From an uncultured Eubacteriales bacterium (GTDB lineage: Bacteria; Bacillota; Clostridia; Oscillospirales; Ruminococcaceae): 13,816 nt of DNA. Each line of letters starts with the position of its first letter. Positions within the stretch are counted from its first letter, which is position 1. The DNA is taken from positions 1-13,816 of the forward strand of contig CAUHFD010000056.1 in NCBI GenBank assembly GCA_959605275.1, read 5' to 3'. A model generated the notes under the pieces. The model was given only the letters and a program-made list of their open reading frames with translations, made no database searches and was not told the origin of the DNA. The position numbers and the translations under genes were made by a program. This document shows positions 1 to 7,052 of the stretch, piece after piece.

Positions 1-24
1 GAGAACATTGAAACACTGCTCTGC

Positions 25-53
25 TTCGCTGCGCCAGTGGTTTATGTTATAAT
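25..53 (+). promoter_or_regulatory. Candidate promoter of the asp23-nusB cluster
   Basis: A perfect TATAAT lies at 48-53. It is preceded at 45-46 by TG with one base between, giving an extended -10 box (TGTTATAAT). A weak -35 candidate (TTCGCT, 25-30) sits 17 bases upstream; extended -10 promoters often tolerate a poor -35. Transcription would start near position 60, giving a leader of about 145 bases before the first gene. The motif is seen in the sequence; its activity is inferred. Confidence 0.45.
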
Positions 54-64
54 AAAAAACAAAA

Positions 65-122
65 GCAGAGGCTGTTTCCTCTGCGCGCCGCATAAAATGC
101 GGCTGAGATGGCGCTTTGCGCC
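65..122 (+). other. Three tandem hairpins in the asp23 leader
   Basis: Three perfect inverted repeats follow one another. Stem 1 is GCAGAGG (65-71) with CCTCTGC (78-84), 6-base loop. Stem 2 is GCCGCAT (87-93) with ATGCGGC (97-103), loop AAA. Stem 3 is GGCGC (110-114) with GCGCC (118-122), loop TTT. A further GCGCC at 85-89 could pair with 110-114 instead, which would break stems 2 and 3, so alternative folds are possible. No long U-run follows, so a simple terminator is unlikely. This may be a regulatory or RNA-stabilising leader, or a dispersed intergenic repeat. Confidence 0.5.
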
Positions 123-206
123 GACGCTTTTCTATTGCAGTGGTTTGCGTTTAAGAACGTTGTTATATTTTAATTTATCTATTATATCTATGATGGAGGT
201 GCCGTT

Positions 207-560
207 ATGGAACAAAATCGTCCGGTTGCAACCGGTAATTTAAAGATTTCCGAAGAGGTCGTTTCTACAATAGCCAAGCAGGTGATTGCGGAAACGGAGG
301 GAGTATACAGTCTTGCCCCTCAACCGGTGTCCTTAAAAGATACCGTGTTGAAAGCAGGAATACAAAAACCGGTCAGAATAACCCTGAACAGTGATGTTGC
401 AGTCATTGATATCGGCGTTATTTTAAAAATGGGGTATAAAGTGAAGGATATTGCTGAAAAGATTCAAAACGACATTAAAGAAGAAGTGCAAAACATGACC
501 GGTATTACCGTTTCCGCTGTAAATATTTATGTGGCGGATGCAACGAATAAAAGTAAGTAA
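207..560 (+). CDS. Asp23/Gls24 family envelope stress response protein (YqhY-like)
   Basis: A 117-residue soluble protein of the Asp23/Gls24 family (formerly DUF322). The family hallmark is visible: an N-terminal ISEEVVSTIAKQVIAETEGV segment, a central stretch VAVIDIGVILKMGYKV, and a C-terminal half with an amphipathic helix followed by ITVSAVNIYV. Family members in Firmicutes are small cytoplasmic or membrane-associated proteins linked to envelope stress. The B. subtilis relative beside nusB, YqhY, has been connected with fatty-acid synthesis control. The ATG start has a strong ribosome site (GGAGGT, 195-200) 6 bases upstream. It is the first gene of the cluster and is followed by a stable hairpin before nusB. 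The exact molecular role is not established; the family call is secure. Confidence 0.92.
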   Translation: MEQNRPVATGNLKISEEVVSTIAKQVIAETEGVYSLAPQPVSLKDTVLKAGIQKPVRITLNSDVAVIDIGVILKMGYKVKDIAEKIQNDIKEEVQNMTGITVSAVNIYVADATNKSK

Positions 561-565
561 TGCCT

Positions 566-589
566 GCCTTACACCGAAGGGTGTAAGGC
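566..589 (+). terminator. Strong hairpin between asp23 and nusB (attenuator or processing site)
   Basis: GCCTTACACC (566-575) pairs perfectly over 10 bases with GGTGTAAGGC (580-589) across the loop GAAG. It begins 5 bases after the asp23 stop codon. The downstream stretch TTATGGCTTGTTT is only moderately U-rich, so termination would be partial at best. It could let asp23 be expressed at a different level from the rest of the cluster, or protect the 3' end of a short asp23 transcript. Confidence 0.45.
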
Positions 590-739
590 TTATGGCTTGT
601 TTAGAAGGTTTATTGACAGATAAAAATCGGATTTTGAAAAAACTGCCGAGACAGCGGGTAAATGATATCGCAGGAATATATCGTTCTGTGTCTGTAAACG
701 GCATCAGTGAAGTAAATTCAAAAAGAAACGGAGCTTATT

Positions 740-1159
740 ATGACACGTCACGAAACACGGGAATCTGCATTTATGCTGGTTTTTGAACGCGCATTGACCG
801 GAGAAGATATCGGCGAAATTTTAGAAGCGGCTGCCGAAACCGATGCGGTGAAGCTGAATGATACTGTGGCAGCGATCTTTAAAGGGGTAGAGGAAAACAG
901 ACAGCAGATAGACAAATCCATTGAAAAGCACCTTAAAAATTGGACCATCGATCGAATTACGAAAGTATCTTTGGCGGCAATGCGGGTGGCGGTTTATGAG
1001 ATTTTATTTGATGATTCGCTGGATGCGGATATCTCAGTCAGTGAAGCTGTAAAAATATGCGAAAAATATACAACCAAAGAGGATACGTCGTTTGTGAACG
1101 GCGTTCTGGGCTCGTTGGTGCGTCAGCTAAACGCTGATCAATCCGGAAAGAGTAATTAG
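740..1159 (+). CDS. nusB: Transcription antitermination factor NusB
   Basis: A 139-residue all-helical RNA-binding protein, the usual NusB length. With NusE (ribosomal protein S10) it binds boxA RNA in rRNA leaders and supports processive antitermination. The sequence shows the basic N-terminal helix with RHETRESAFMLVFE, the central WTIDRITKVSLAAMRVAVYE block (residues about 68-87), and the C-terminal SEAVKICEKY followed by FVNGVLGSLVR, all family signatures. The ATG start has GGAG at 730-733 at good spacing. A 179-base gap separates it from asp23, larger than most gaps here, and I see no good -10 box in that gap. Its place beside a yqhY homologue matches B. subtilis. Confidence 0.95.
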   Translation: MTRHETRESAFMLVFERALTGEDIGEILEAAAETDAVKLNDTVAAIFKGVEENRQQIDKSIEKHLKNWTIDRITKVSLAAMRVAVYEILFDDSLDADISVSEAVKICEKYTTKEDTSFVNGVLGSLVRQLNADQSGKSN

Positions 1160-1177
1160 AATGAGGCGGCAGTTTTC

Positions 1178-2104
1178 ATGAGTGTATTTCTGGGAATTGA
1201 TACCAGCAATTATACGACTTCGGCAGCTTTATATGATACCGGCGACGATTGCGTCGTGATGGAAAAGCAATTGCTTCCGGTAAAATCGGGCGAGCTGGGG
1301 CTGAAGCAGTCGGATGCTGTGTTTCAGCATGTGAAACAATTACCGCAGTTGCTGGAGCAGCTGTTTGACAAATATCGGACTTCCGTTGCGGGAGTCGGCG
1401 TATCGGTGACACCGCGGCGCATTGAGGGCTCTTATATGCCCTGCTTTCTGGTCGGCAATTCGGTGGCTTCTTCGATTTCGTCCGCATTGTCGGTGCCGAA
1501 ATACGAGTTTTCCCATCAGGAAGGGCATATTATGGCGGCGCTGTATTCGGCAGGTCATCTTGAGCTTTTGCAGGATGAATTTTATGCTTTCCATCTGTCG
1601 GGCGGCACGACCGAATGCTTATTGGTGAAATATCAACAAGGACGTTTTGAAGTTCGGCTTCTTGCGTCCTCTTTAGACTTAAAGGCGGGGCAAGCAGTCG
1701 ATCGGATTGGCGTGATGCTGGGATTGCCTTTTCCTGCGGGAAAGTATCTGGATGAAATGGCATGCCGATGTACCGATAAAGTGTCGGTACGCCCTTGCAT
1801 GAAAGGGCTCGATTGCTCCTTGTCGGGCGTGGAAAATCAATGCCGCCGAATGTTGGAGCAGGGTGTTCCCAACGAGCAGATCGCGCGGTATTGTATTGAA
1901 TATATTCGTGAAACGGTTTCTTGCATGACCGAAGGGATTTTCGCCGCATACGGCGTAAAACCGGTTGTTTATGCAGGCGGCGTAATGTCCAATTCGATGA
2001 TACAGCGCGAGATCGGCGCAAAATTCGGCGGATATTTTGCTTCTCCGGAGTTTTCTTCTGATAATAGCGCAGGAATTGCTGTTTTGGCATCGATGATAGG
2101 ATGA
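1178..2104 (+). CDS. TsaD/Kae1-like paralog (peptidase M22-type ASKHA protein)
   Basis: A 308-residue protein of the Kae1/TsaD (YgjD, 'glycoprotease') fold. TsaD proper makes the t6A modification of tRNA. Seen here: the ASKHA phosphate loop GIDTSNYTTSAAL near the N-terminus, the HQEGH metal site (His113 and His117), LSGGTTECLL, the DRIGVMLGLPFPAG block, AGGVMSNSMIQ and a C-terminal SSDN with Asp295, a likely third metal ligand. The TsaD N-terminal SCDET motif is replaced by SNYTT, and the protein is shorter than usual TsaD (about 335-340). I therefore read it as a divergent paralog, not the tRNA enzyme. It sits where B. subtilis has folD, and its stop overlaps an in-frame ATG of xseA. GAGG at 1163-1166 is a distant ribosome site. 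Substrate unknown. Confidence 0.85.
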   Translation: MSVFLGIDTSNYTTSAALYDTGDDCVVMEKQLLPVKSGELGLKQSDAVFQHVKQLPQLLEQLFDKYRTSVAGVGVSVTPRRIEGSYMPCFLVGNSVASSISSALSVPKYEFSHQEGHIMAALYSAGHLELLQDEFYAFHLSGGTTECLLVKYQQGRFEVRLLASSLDLKAGQAVDRIGVMLGLPFPAGKYLDEMACRCTDKVSVRPCMKGLDCSLSGVENQCRRMLEQGVPNEQIARYCIEYIRETVSCMTEGIFAAYGVKPVVYAGGVMSNSMIQREIGAKFGGYFASPEFSSDNSAGIAVLASMIG

Positions 2105-2166
2105 AATCGGCATCTGCGGATCGTTGTTGTTTCACCGCGCAAAAACAGAAAGGGTTGGTTTTCATT

Positions 2167-3354
2167 GTGGAAAATGCGATTACGGTATCACAATTAAATC
2201 GATATATTAAAGCGGTTCTTTCAGCGGACAGCAATTTAAAAGGGATTTGTCTGAAAGGGGAAATTTCCAACTTTACCGACCACAAGAAAACCGGACATTT
2301 TTATTTTACCCTCAAGGATAACAGCTCGTCGATCCGCGCCATTATGTTTAACGGATATGCTTCTAAGGTAAAGTTCGCTCCCGAAAACGGCATGAATGTG
2401 GTGGTTTCCGGAAATGTGCAGGTTTTTGAGCGTGACGGAACCTATCAGATCTATTGTGAAACCATGGAACCGGATGGAATCGGCGCACTTTATCTGGCGT
2501 TTGAGCAGTTAAAGGAAAAGCTTTCCAAAGAAGGTTTGTTTGCGCCGGAGCATAAAAAGCCGCTACCGGCAATGCCGATGAAAATCGGCGTGCTGACTGC
2601 AAAAACCGGTGCCGCTTTACAGGATATTATCAACATTTTAAGCCGTCGGTATCCGCTGGCAACCTTGGTTTTAGTACCGACCTTAGTGCAGGGAGAGAAT
2701 GCGCCGAAAAGCATTATCCATTCTCTCCGTTTGGTACAGCAGCGCGATGATATTGATGTCCTGATATTAGGTCGGGGCGGCGGCTCTATCGAGGATTTAT
2801 GGGCGTTTAACGACGAGGAGGTAGCACGGGAAATTTATCACTGCACCATTCCGGTTATTTCGGCGGTCGGACATGAAATTGACTATACGATTGCCGATTT
2901 CGTAGCAGATATGCGGGCACCGACTCCGTCTGCGGCGGCAGAACTGGTAGCGCCGGATTGCAGCGTGGTTCGGCAGCAGATTGAAGGTACCGAAAACCTG
3001 CTGCAGCGATATACCGTGAATCATTTGCAAAATAAATTCAATCAATTAAAGAGCGTGGTTGACCGTCTGAAATTGATGTCCCCCTCTTTGTCCATTGCCA
3101 ACAACAGAAACACGCTGGAACATTTGAGCAAACGTTTAGAAGCGGCTTTTTCTATGTCGATTGAAGAAAAGAATAAGCGGTTGCTCAAATCGGTGGAGGT
3201 TTTGGAAGCGCTCAGCCCGCTAAAAGTGTTGACAAGGGGATATTCTATCACTTTCGCGGAGGATAAAATTATAACCACCGTGGAAAATATCAGCAGCGGA
3301 ATGACAGTGACCACCAAGCTGAAGGACGGAGAATTTCACAGTACGGTGATATAG
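2167..3354 (+). CDS. xseA: Exodeoxyribonuclease VII large subunit
   Basis: The large subunit of exonuclease VII, which degrades single-stranded DNA from both ends as a complex with several XseB chains. Seen: an N-terminal OB-fold (ITVSQLNRYIK, GEISNF, GHFYFTLKD), the catalytic region LGRGGGSIEDLW (residues about 201-211) and SAVGHEIDYTIADFVAD with His236 and Asp239, a long helical C-terminal half that binds XseB, and the terminal LTRGYSI motif. I chose GTG 2167 (395 residues) because family members begin just before ITVSQLNRY and AGAAAGGG lies at 2147-2154. A longer form from ATG 2101 would overlap the previous stop by 4 bases and add 22 residues without family counterpart; coupled initiation there cannot be excluded. 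Confidence 0.94.
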   Translation: MENAITVSQLNRYIKAVLSADSNLKGICLKGEISNFTDHKKTGHFYFTLKDNSSSIRAIMFNGYASKVKFAPENGMNVVVSGNVQVFERDGTYQIYCETMEPDGIGALYLAFEQLKEKLSKEGLFAPEHKKPLPAMPMKIGVLTAKTGAALQDIINILSRRYPLATLVLVPTLVQGENAPKSIIHSLRLVQQRDDIDVLILGRGGGSIEDLWAFNDEEVAREIYHCTIPVISAVGHEIDYTIADFVADMRAPTPSAAAELVAPDCSVVRQQIEGTENLLQRYTVNHLQNKFNQLKSVVDRLKLMSPSLSIANNRNTLEHLSKRLEAAFSMSIEEKNKRLLKSVEVLEALSPLKVLTRGYSITFAEDKIITTVENISSGMTVTTKLKDGEFHSTVI

Positions 3355-3396
3355 ACCGGCTTTAGAATAAAATTTCCTCGGTGTCGGGAGAAAGGA

Positions 3397-3618
3397 ATGA
3401 CCGTAAAAATGGAAAATGTAACATTTGAAACTGCAATTTCGGAGCTTGAAAAGATTGTAGAAGAAATGGAAAAGGGAAATCTTCCGCTGGAACGCGCATT
3501 ACAACTCTATGAACAGGGCGTAAAATATACTGCTTTTTGCAAAAAAGAACTGTCAAAAGCACAATTGAAGCTGGAAGAATTGACAGCACCCAAAAAAGAG
3601 GAAACAACCGAAGCATAG
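3397..3618 (+). CDS. xseB: Exodeoxyribonuclease VII small subunit
   Basis: A 73-residue small subunit that binds the long helical arm of XseA to form active exonuclease VII. It shows the typical FETAISELEKIVEEMEKGN helix, LPLERALQLYEQGVKY, and a second helix rich in Lys and Glu ending in a charged tail, a helical hairpin of usual family length. The ATG start has GGGAG at 3386-3390 with 6-base spacing. It follows xseA by 42 bases, the normal pairing. Confidence 0.95.
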   Translation: MTVKMENVTFETAISELEKIVEEMEKGNLPLERALQLYEQGVKYTAFCKKELSKAQLKLEELTAPKKEETTEA

Positions 3619-3634
3619 CTGTTTGGTATTTTAT

Positions 3635-3683
3635 AGAAAGGATGTTTTCCCCTCTCGGATGAGCGGGAAAAACGAATCGTATC
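3635..3683 (+). promoter_or_regulatory. Structured translation leader of ispA
   Basis: The GTG start of ispA lacks a ribosome site at normal distance. The closest good one is AGAAAGG (3635-3641), 42 bases away. Between them TTTTCCC (3645-3651) pairs with GGGAAAA (3665-3671), and CTC (3652-3654) pairs inside with GAG (3661-3663) with C3664 bulged. Folding the hairpin would bring the ribosome site to about 15 bases from the start. The same site also precedes an ATG (3642) opening a six-codon frame (MFSPLG, stop 3660-3662), though at only 0-1 base spacing. Either a folded spacer or a leader minicistron could control ispA translation. This is inference from visible pairing. Confidence 0.3.
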
Positions 3684-4559
3684 GTGGATTTTGAAACCAG
3701 ATTGCAAAAATATATTTCAATGATAGATGAGTATTTAAATATTTGCCTGTCGGTTCCTGCCGGCAAACAGCAGGTGGTTGCCGATGCCATGGCTTACAGC
3801 GTAGATGCCGGAGGTAAACGAATCCGTCCGGTGCTTACTTTGGAATTTTGCCGGATCAGCGGGGGACAACCGGAAACTGCGTTGCCTTTTGCCGCCGCCG
3901 TGGAAATGATTCACAGCTATTCATTGATTCATGATGATCTGCCTTGTATGGATAACGATGATTTCAGAAGGGGAAAGCCTTCTTGTCATAAGGCATATGG
4001 CGAAGCAAATGCACTGCTTGCCGGTGACGGATTGCTGACGATGGCATTTTATACGCTGACACAAGCAAAATTACCGCCGGAGCAAATTGTGCAGGCAACA
4101 GAGGTATTGTCAAATTATGCCGGAGTCATGGGGATGATCGGCGGTCAGGTGATAGATTTGCAGAGTGAGGGACAAACTATTGATGAGGACACACTCAATG
4201 ATACCTATGATTTGAAAACAGCTGCTTTGCTGAAAGCTGCCTGCGAATTGGGATGTATTGCTGCATCTGCCGAAATGCAAAAGCGGCAGATAGCACGAGA
4301 ATATGCGAAAAATCTTGGTTTTGCTTTTCAAATCGTAGACGATATTTTGGATGTCGAGGGAGATGCTCAAAGGCTCGGAAAGCCGACAGGAAGCGATGCT
4401 GATAATGACAAAAGAACTTATATTGCTTTGTTCGGTATGGAGCAGGCAAAAAAGCGTGCCAAAGAATACAGCGAGGCGGCACTAACCTGCCTGCATGATT
4501 TTGATGATTGTGATTTTTTGAATGAACTTACCCATCGGCTGGCAGTTCGCAATCATTGA
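3684..4559 (+). CDS. ispA: Polyprenyl synthetase family protein (farnesyl/geranylgeranyl diphosphate synthase)
   Basis: A 291-residue short-chain prenyl diphosphate synthase condensing isopentenyl diphosphate with allylic diphosphates. Both Asp-rich motifs are intact: first motif DDLPCMD (Asp84, Asp85, Asp90) followed by RRGKP, and second motif VDDILD (Asp219, Asp220, Asp223). AGGKRIRP near residue 43 and the C-terminal LAVRNH are also family features. The six-residue spacing in the first motif (DDxxxxD) is typical of bacterial FPP synthases. The GTG start is supported by the fit of the N-terminal FETRLQKYISMIDEYL to the family. The product length (C15 or C20) cannot be read reliably. It lies in a cluster with dxs, as in B. 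subtilis. Confidence 0.92.
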   Translation: MDFETRLQKYISMIDEYLNICLSVPAGKQQVVADAMAYSVDAGGKRIRPVLTLEFCRISGGQPETALPFAAAVEMIHSYSLIHDDLPCMDNDDFRRGKPSCHKAYGEANALLAGDGLLTMAFYTLTQAKLPPEQIVQATEVLSNYAGVMGMIGGQVIDLQSEGQTIDEDTLNDTYDLKTAALLKAACELGCIAASAEMQKRQIAREYAKNLGFAFQIVDDILDVEGDAQRLGKPTGSDADNDKRTYIALFGMEQAKKRAKEYSEAALTCLHDFDDCDFLNELTHRLAVRNH

Positions 4560-4560
4560 T

Positions 4561-4590
4561 CGGTACAGAGAAACAAAGTGATGCTATAAG
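4561..4590 (+). promoter_or_regulatory. Possible internal promoter before the PAP2-like gene
   Basis: TATAAG at 4585-4590 is preceded by TG at 4582-4583 (extended -10 pattern TGCTATAAG). A poor -35 (GGTACA, 4562-4567) lies 17 bases upstream. It would serve the PAP2-like gene and dxs. Weak evidence, given only because the gap here is larger than its neighbours. Confidence 0.25.
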
Positions 4591-4629
4591 TGTTAAGACA
4601 AGATAGAAAGGCTTTTATCGGAGGACGGT

Positions 4630-5085
4630 ATGGGAAAAATTATGGAATTGCTGCATAATTATGTATTAAACGTTGCAATTGTTTCATGGGTTTCAGCTCA
4701 GATCTTAAAAACACTGTTGTATTTGATGATCAGGAAAAAGTTTGAACCGGAACGTTTGGTCGGTGCCGGCGGAATGCCGAGTGCGCATTCGGCAACAGTT
4801 TGCGGTCTGATGATAGCAATTTCACGTCAAAGTGGGTTCGCATCACCTGAATTTGCGATTGCATTTGTGCTTGCTGCTGTGGTGATGTATGATGCGATGG
4901 GTGTTCGCAGAGCTGCTGGTGAACAGGCAAAGGTACTTAATAAAATGATAGAGAAGCATTCTGAAAATGAGAATAACGACTTTGATCGGCAGGCTGAGCT
5001 GAAAGAATATCTGGGACATACACCGCTGCAAGTATTGGCAGGAGGCTTGCTGGGCATTCTGGTTGCAATGATTTTGCCGATGTAG
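4630..5085 (+). CDS. Divergent PAP2 family membrane protein (YuiD/DUF212-like)
   Basis: A 151-residue membrane protein of the divergent PAP2 (acid phosphatase/vanadium haloperoxidase-related) family. Motifs seen: GGMPSAHSA (residues about 47-55), YDAMGVRRAAGEQA after the third hydrophobic segment, and GHTPLQVLAGGLLG near the C-terminus. Hydrophobic segments lie near residues 13-33, 54-64, 75-89 and 130-149. A charged cytosolic-type loop (KHSENENNDFDRQAELKEY) precedes the last one. GGAGGA at 4620-4625 sets the start, 4 bases upstream. The exact substrate is unknown. Its place between ispA and dxs suggests, by inference, a role with prenyl or undecaprenyl phosphates, but family members are also found elsewhere. 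Confidence 0.88.
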   Translation: MGKIMELLHNYVLNVAIVSWVSAQILKTLLYLMIRKKFEPERLVGAGGMPSAHSATVCGLMIAISRQSGFASPEFAIAFVLAAVVMYDAMGVRRAAGEQAKVLNKMIEKHSENENNDFDRQAELKEYLGHTPLQVLAGGLLGILVAMILPM

Positions 5086-5118
5086 TTTACTGGGACAGAA
5101 GAGTTCAGAAAAGGAGAT

Positions 5119-5199
5119 ATGCAGACGCAATATCGTTTGCCTGTTCGGTTTATCAAGCAAAGGATATGTTATGCTGCGAAATCATGGATACGATTTTAG
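5119..5199 (+). other. Short upstream reading frame overlapping the dxs start
   Basis: An ATG at 5119 preceded by AAGGAG (5111-5116) opens a 26-codon frame that ends with TAG at 5197-5199. It runs through the dxs start region in another frame. Its ribosome site is much better than any near the dxs start, though the spacing is only 2 bases. The predicted peptide is basic and matches nothing I recognise. It may be fortuitous, or may couple or modulate dxs translation. Confidence 0.18.
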
Positions 5200-7052
5200 A
5201 AAATATCAATGGTCCTGAGGACGTTAAAAAACTGACAATAGAACAGTTGGAGCAATTGTGTGAAGAAGTACGTGCTTTTTTAATTAAATCTGTTTCGGTG
5301 ACCGGTGGGCATTTAGCGTCTAATCTGGGAACCGTCGAGCTGACGGTCGCGCTTCACAAAATATTTGATTTGCCCAATGATAAAATCATCTGGGATGTCG
5401 GTCATCAAAGTTATACGCACAAACTTTTGACAGGACGCCGGGAACAGTTTCACACCTTGCGAAAGAAAAACGGAATATCAGGTTTTCCAAGACCGAAAGA
5501 GAGCGTTTATGACACTTTTATTGCCGGACATAGCAGCACTTCTATTTCGGCCGCTATCGGTATTTGCGCTGCCAATCGCTTGGAGCATAAAAACGATCAC
5601 GTGATTGCCGTAATTGGAGACGGCGCGTTTACCGGCGGAATGGCGTATGAGGCGCTGAATAACGCCGGGAAGAATATTGATAATTTAATCGTGATATTAA
5701 ATCACAATGAAATGTCTATTTCTAAAAACGTAGGCGGGTTTGCACGATATCTGGCTTCCATTCGCTCCAGACCCCGTTATTTTAAGATGAAAAAGCGGGT
5801 AGAAAAGGTTCTTGATCATATCCCGATTGTAGGAAAAAGACTAAAAATGACCATGCAGTCCTCAAAATCATTGTTAAAGAATATGCTTTATCATAGTACT
5901 TTTTTTGAGGATTTCGGCTTTGTTTATCTCGGTCCGGTCGACGGACATGACTTGCCGAATCTGTTAAATACGTTGGAGGGTGCAAAAAGTTATCATAAGC
6001 CGGTCATTATTCATTTGTATACCGTAAAGGGAAAAGGATATTCTTTTGCAGAGCATAATCCGGGAGCTTTTCATGGAATTTCTAAGTTTGATGTGGATAC
6101 AGGTTTGCCGTGCAGTATTCAGGAAACTTGTTACTCGCAGGTCGCTGGTAACGTGTTAAACGAACTTGCTGAAATCAATGAAAAGCTTTGTGCGGTGACT
6201 GCGGCTATGAAATACGGAACCGGACTACAGGATTTTGCGCACGCACATCGGGAACGTTTTTATGATGTTGGAATTGCTGAGCAGCACGCGGTTACTTTTT
6301 GTGCCGGGCTTGCCAGCAGAGGATTTGTTCCGGTTTTTGCAGTTTATTCTTCTTTTTTGCAAAGAGCCTATGATCAGGTGATTCATGATGCTGCAATCGA
6401 GAAACAACATATTGTTTTAGCGGTAGATCGTGCCGGCATTGTCGGAGAGGACGGCGAAACGCATCAGGGAATTTTTGATGTATCCTTTTTGACTTCTATT
6501 CCGGGGGTAGCCGTGTATTCACCTTGTGGATTTGAGGAACTGGAATGTTGTTTAAGACGTGCGGTGAATCAAGATACCGGTGTTGTTGCGGTGCGATATC
6601 CGCGCGGTACGCAAAATAAAGAGATAAATTGGCCAACGGGTTATCGGGATTATCTGCGGTTGGGTTCGGAAAGCAATATTTTGCTTATCAGCTACGGACG
6701 TCTTTCAGAACAGGTTTATATTGCAAGAGAAACCTTGCGTTCCGAACAAATTAACGTAGATATGCTAAAACTGACTCGTTTGTCCCCGTTGCCGGCAGAT
6801 GTGCCGGAAATTTGCAGACAATATTCCATGGTGTTTTTCTATGAAGAAGGAATTAAAAACGGCGGCATCGGGCAGCAACTGCTCTTGTTGCTTCATGAGC
6901 AGGGATTTCGCGGCGCATTTCATCTTTGTGCGATCGAGGACTTTGTGCCGCAGGCGACAGTAGGTGAATCACTGGCGGATTTGAAATTGGATGCCGCATC
7001 AATGGTATCGGATGTAAAGGTACTATTATCCAATGAAAATGATAAGAAATGA
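5166..7052 (+). CDS. dxs: 1-deoxy-D-xylulose-5-phosphate synthase
   Basis: The thiamine-diphosphate enzyme that joins pyruvate and glyceraldehyde 3-phosphate, the first step of the MEP isoprenoid pathway. The 628-residue length is normal. Seen: TGGHLASNLGTVELTVALH, GHQSYTHKLLTGR, AGHSSTSIS, the thiamine-diphosphate/Mg motif GDGAFTGG (from Gly151) followed by NHNEMSIS, the catalytic GIAEQH with Glu372 in the pyrimidine-binding domain, DRAGIVGEDGETHQG, and VAVRYPRG in the third domain. The start is uncertain. ATG 5166 has AAAGG only 2 bases away, while ATG 5184 fits the usual family N-terminus better but has no ribosome site. The 3' end overlaps tlyA by 20 bases. It supplies the precursors used by ispA upstream. 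Confidence 0.96.
   Translation: MLCCEIMDTILENINGPEDVKKLTIEQLEQLCEEVRAFLIKSVSVTGGHLASNLGTVELTVALHKIFDLPNDKIIWDVGHQSYTHKLLTGRREQFHTLRKKNGISGFPRPKESVYDTFIAGHSSTSISAAIGICAANRLEHKNDHVIAVIGDGAFTGGMAYEALNNAGKNIDNLIVILNHNEMSISKNVGGFARYLASIRSRPRYFKMKKRVEKVLDHIPIVGKRLKMTMQSSKSLLKNMLYHSTFFEDFGFVYLGPVDGHDLPNLLNTLEGAKSYHKPVIIHLYTVKGKGYSFAEHNPGAFHGISKFDVDTGLPCSIQETCYSQVAGNVLNELAEINEKLCAVTAAMKYGTGLQDFAHAHRERFYDVGIAEQHAVTFCAGLASRGFVPVFAVYSSFLQRAYDQVIHDAAIEKQHIVLAVDRAGIVGEDGETHQGIFDVSFLTSIPGVAVYSPCGFEELECCLRRAVNQDTGVVAVRYPRGTQNKEINWPTGYRDYLRLGSESNILLISYGRLSEQVYIARETLRSEQINVDMLKLTRLSPLPADVPEICRQYSMVFFYEEGIKNGGIGQQLLLLLHEQGFRGAFHLCAIEDFVPQATVGESLADLKLDAASMVSDVKVLLSNENDKK

Noticed and set aside
37..243. 68-codon + strand frame across the leader
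   Set aside because: It covers the candidate promoter and the three hairpins, has no ribosome site, and overlaps the well-supported asp23 start in another frame.
613..641. Perfect TTGACA (613-618) as a -35 box for nusB
   Set aside because: No sequence like TATAAT lies 16-18 bases downstream; the bases there are TGAAAAA.
529..786. 85-codon + strand frame between asp23 and nusB
   Set aside because: It begins inside asp23, runs through the hairpin and into nusB in the wrong frame, and has no recognisable protein features.
2101..2166. N-terminal extension of xseA from ATG 2101
   Set aside because: The 22 extra residues have no counterpart in XseA proteins and the ATG has only AGG directly adjacent; kept as an alternative.
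1530..2285. 251-codon minus-strand frame opposite the TsaD-like gene and xseA start
   Set aside because: It is antisense to two genes with clear conserved motifs; the predicted protein is low-complexity basic sequence with no family features.
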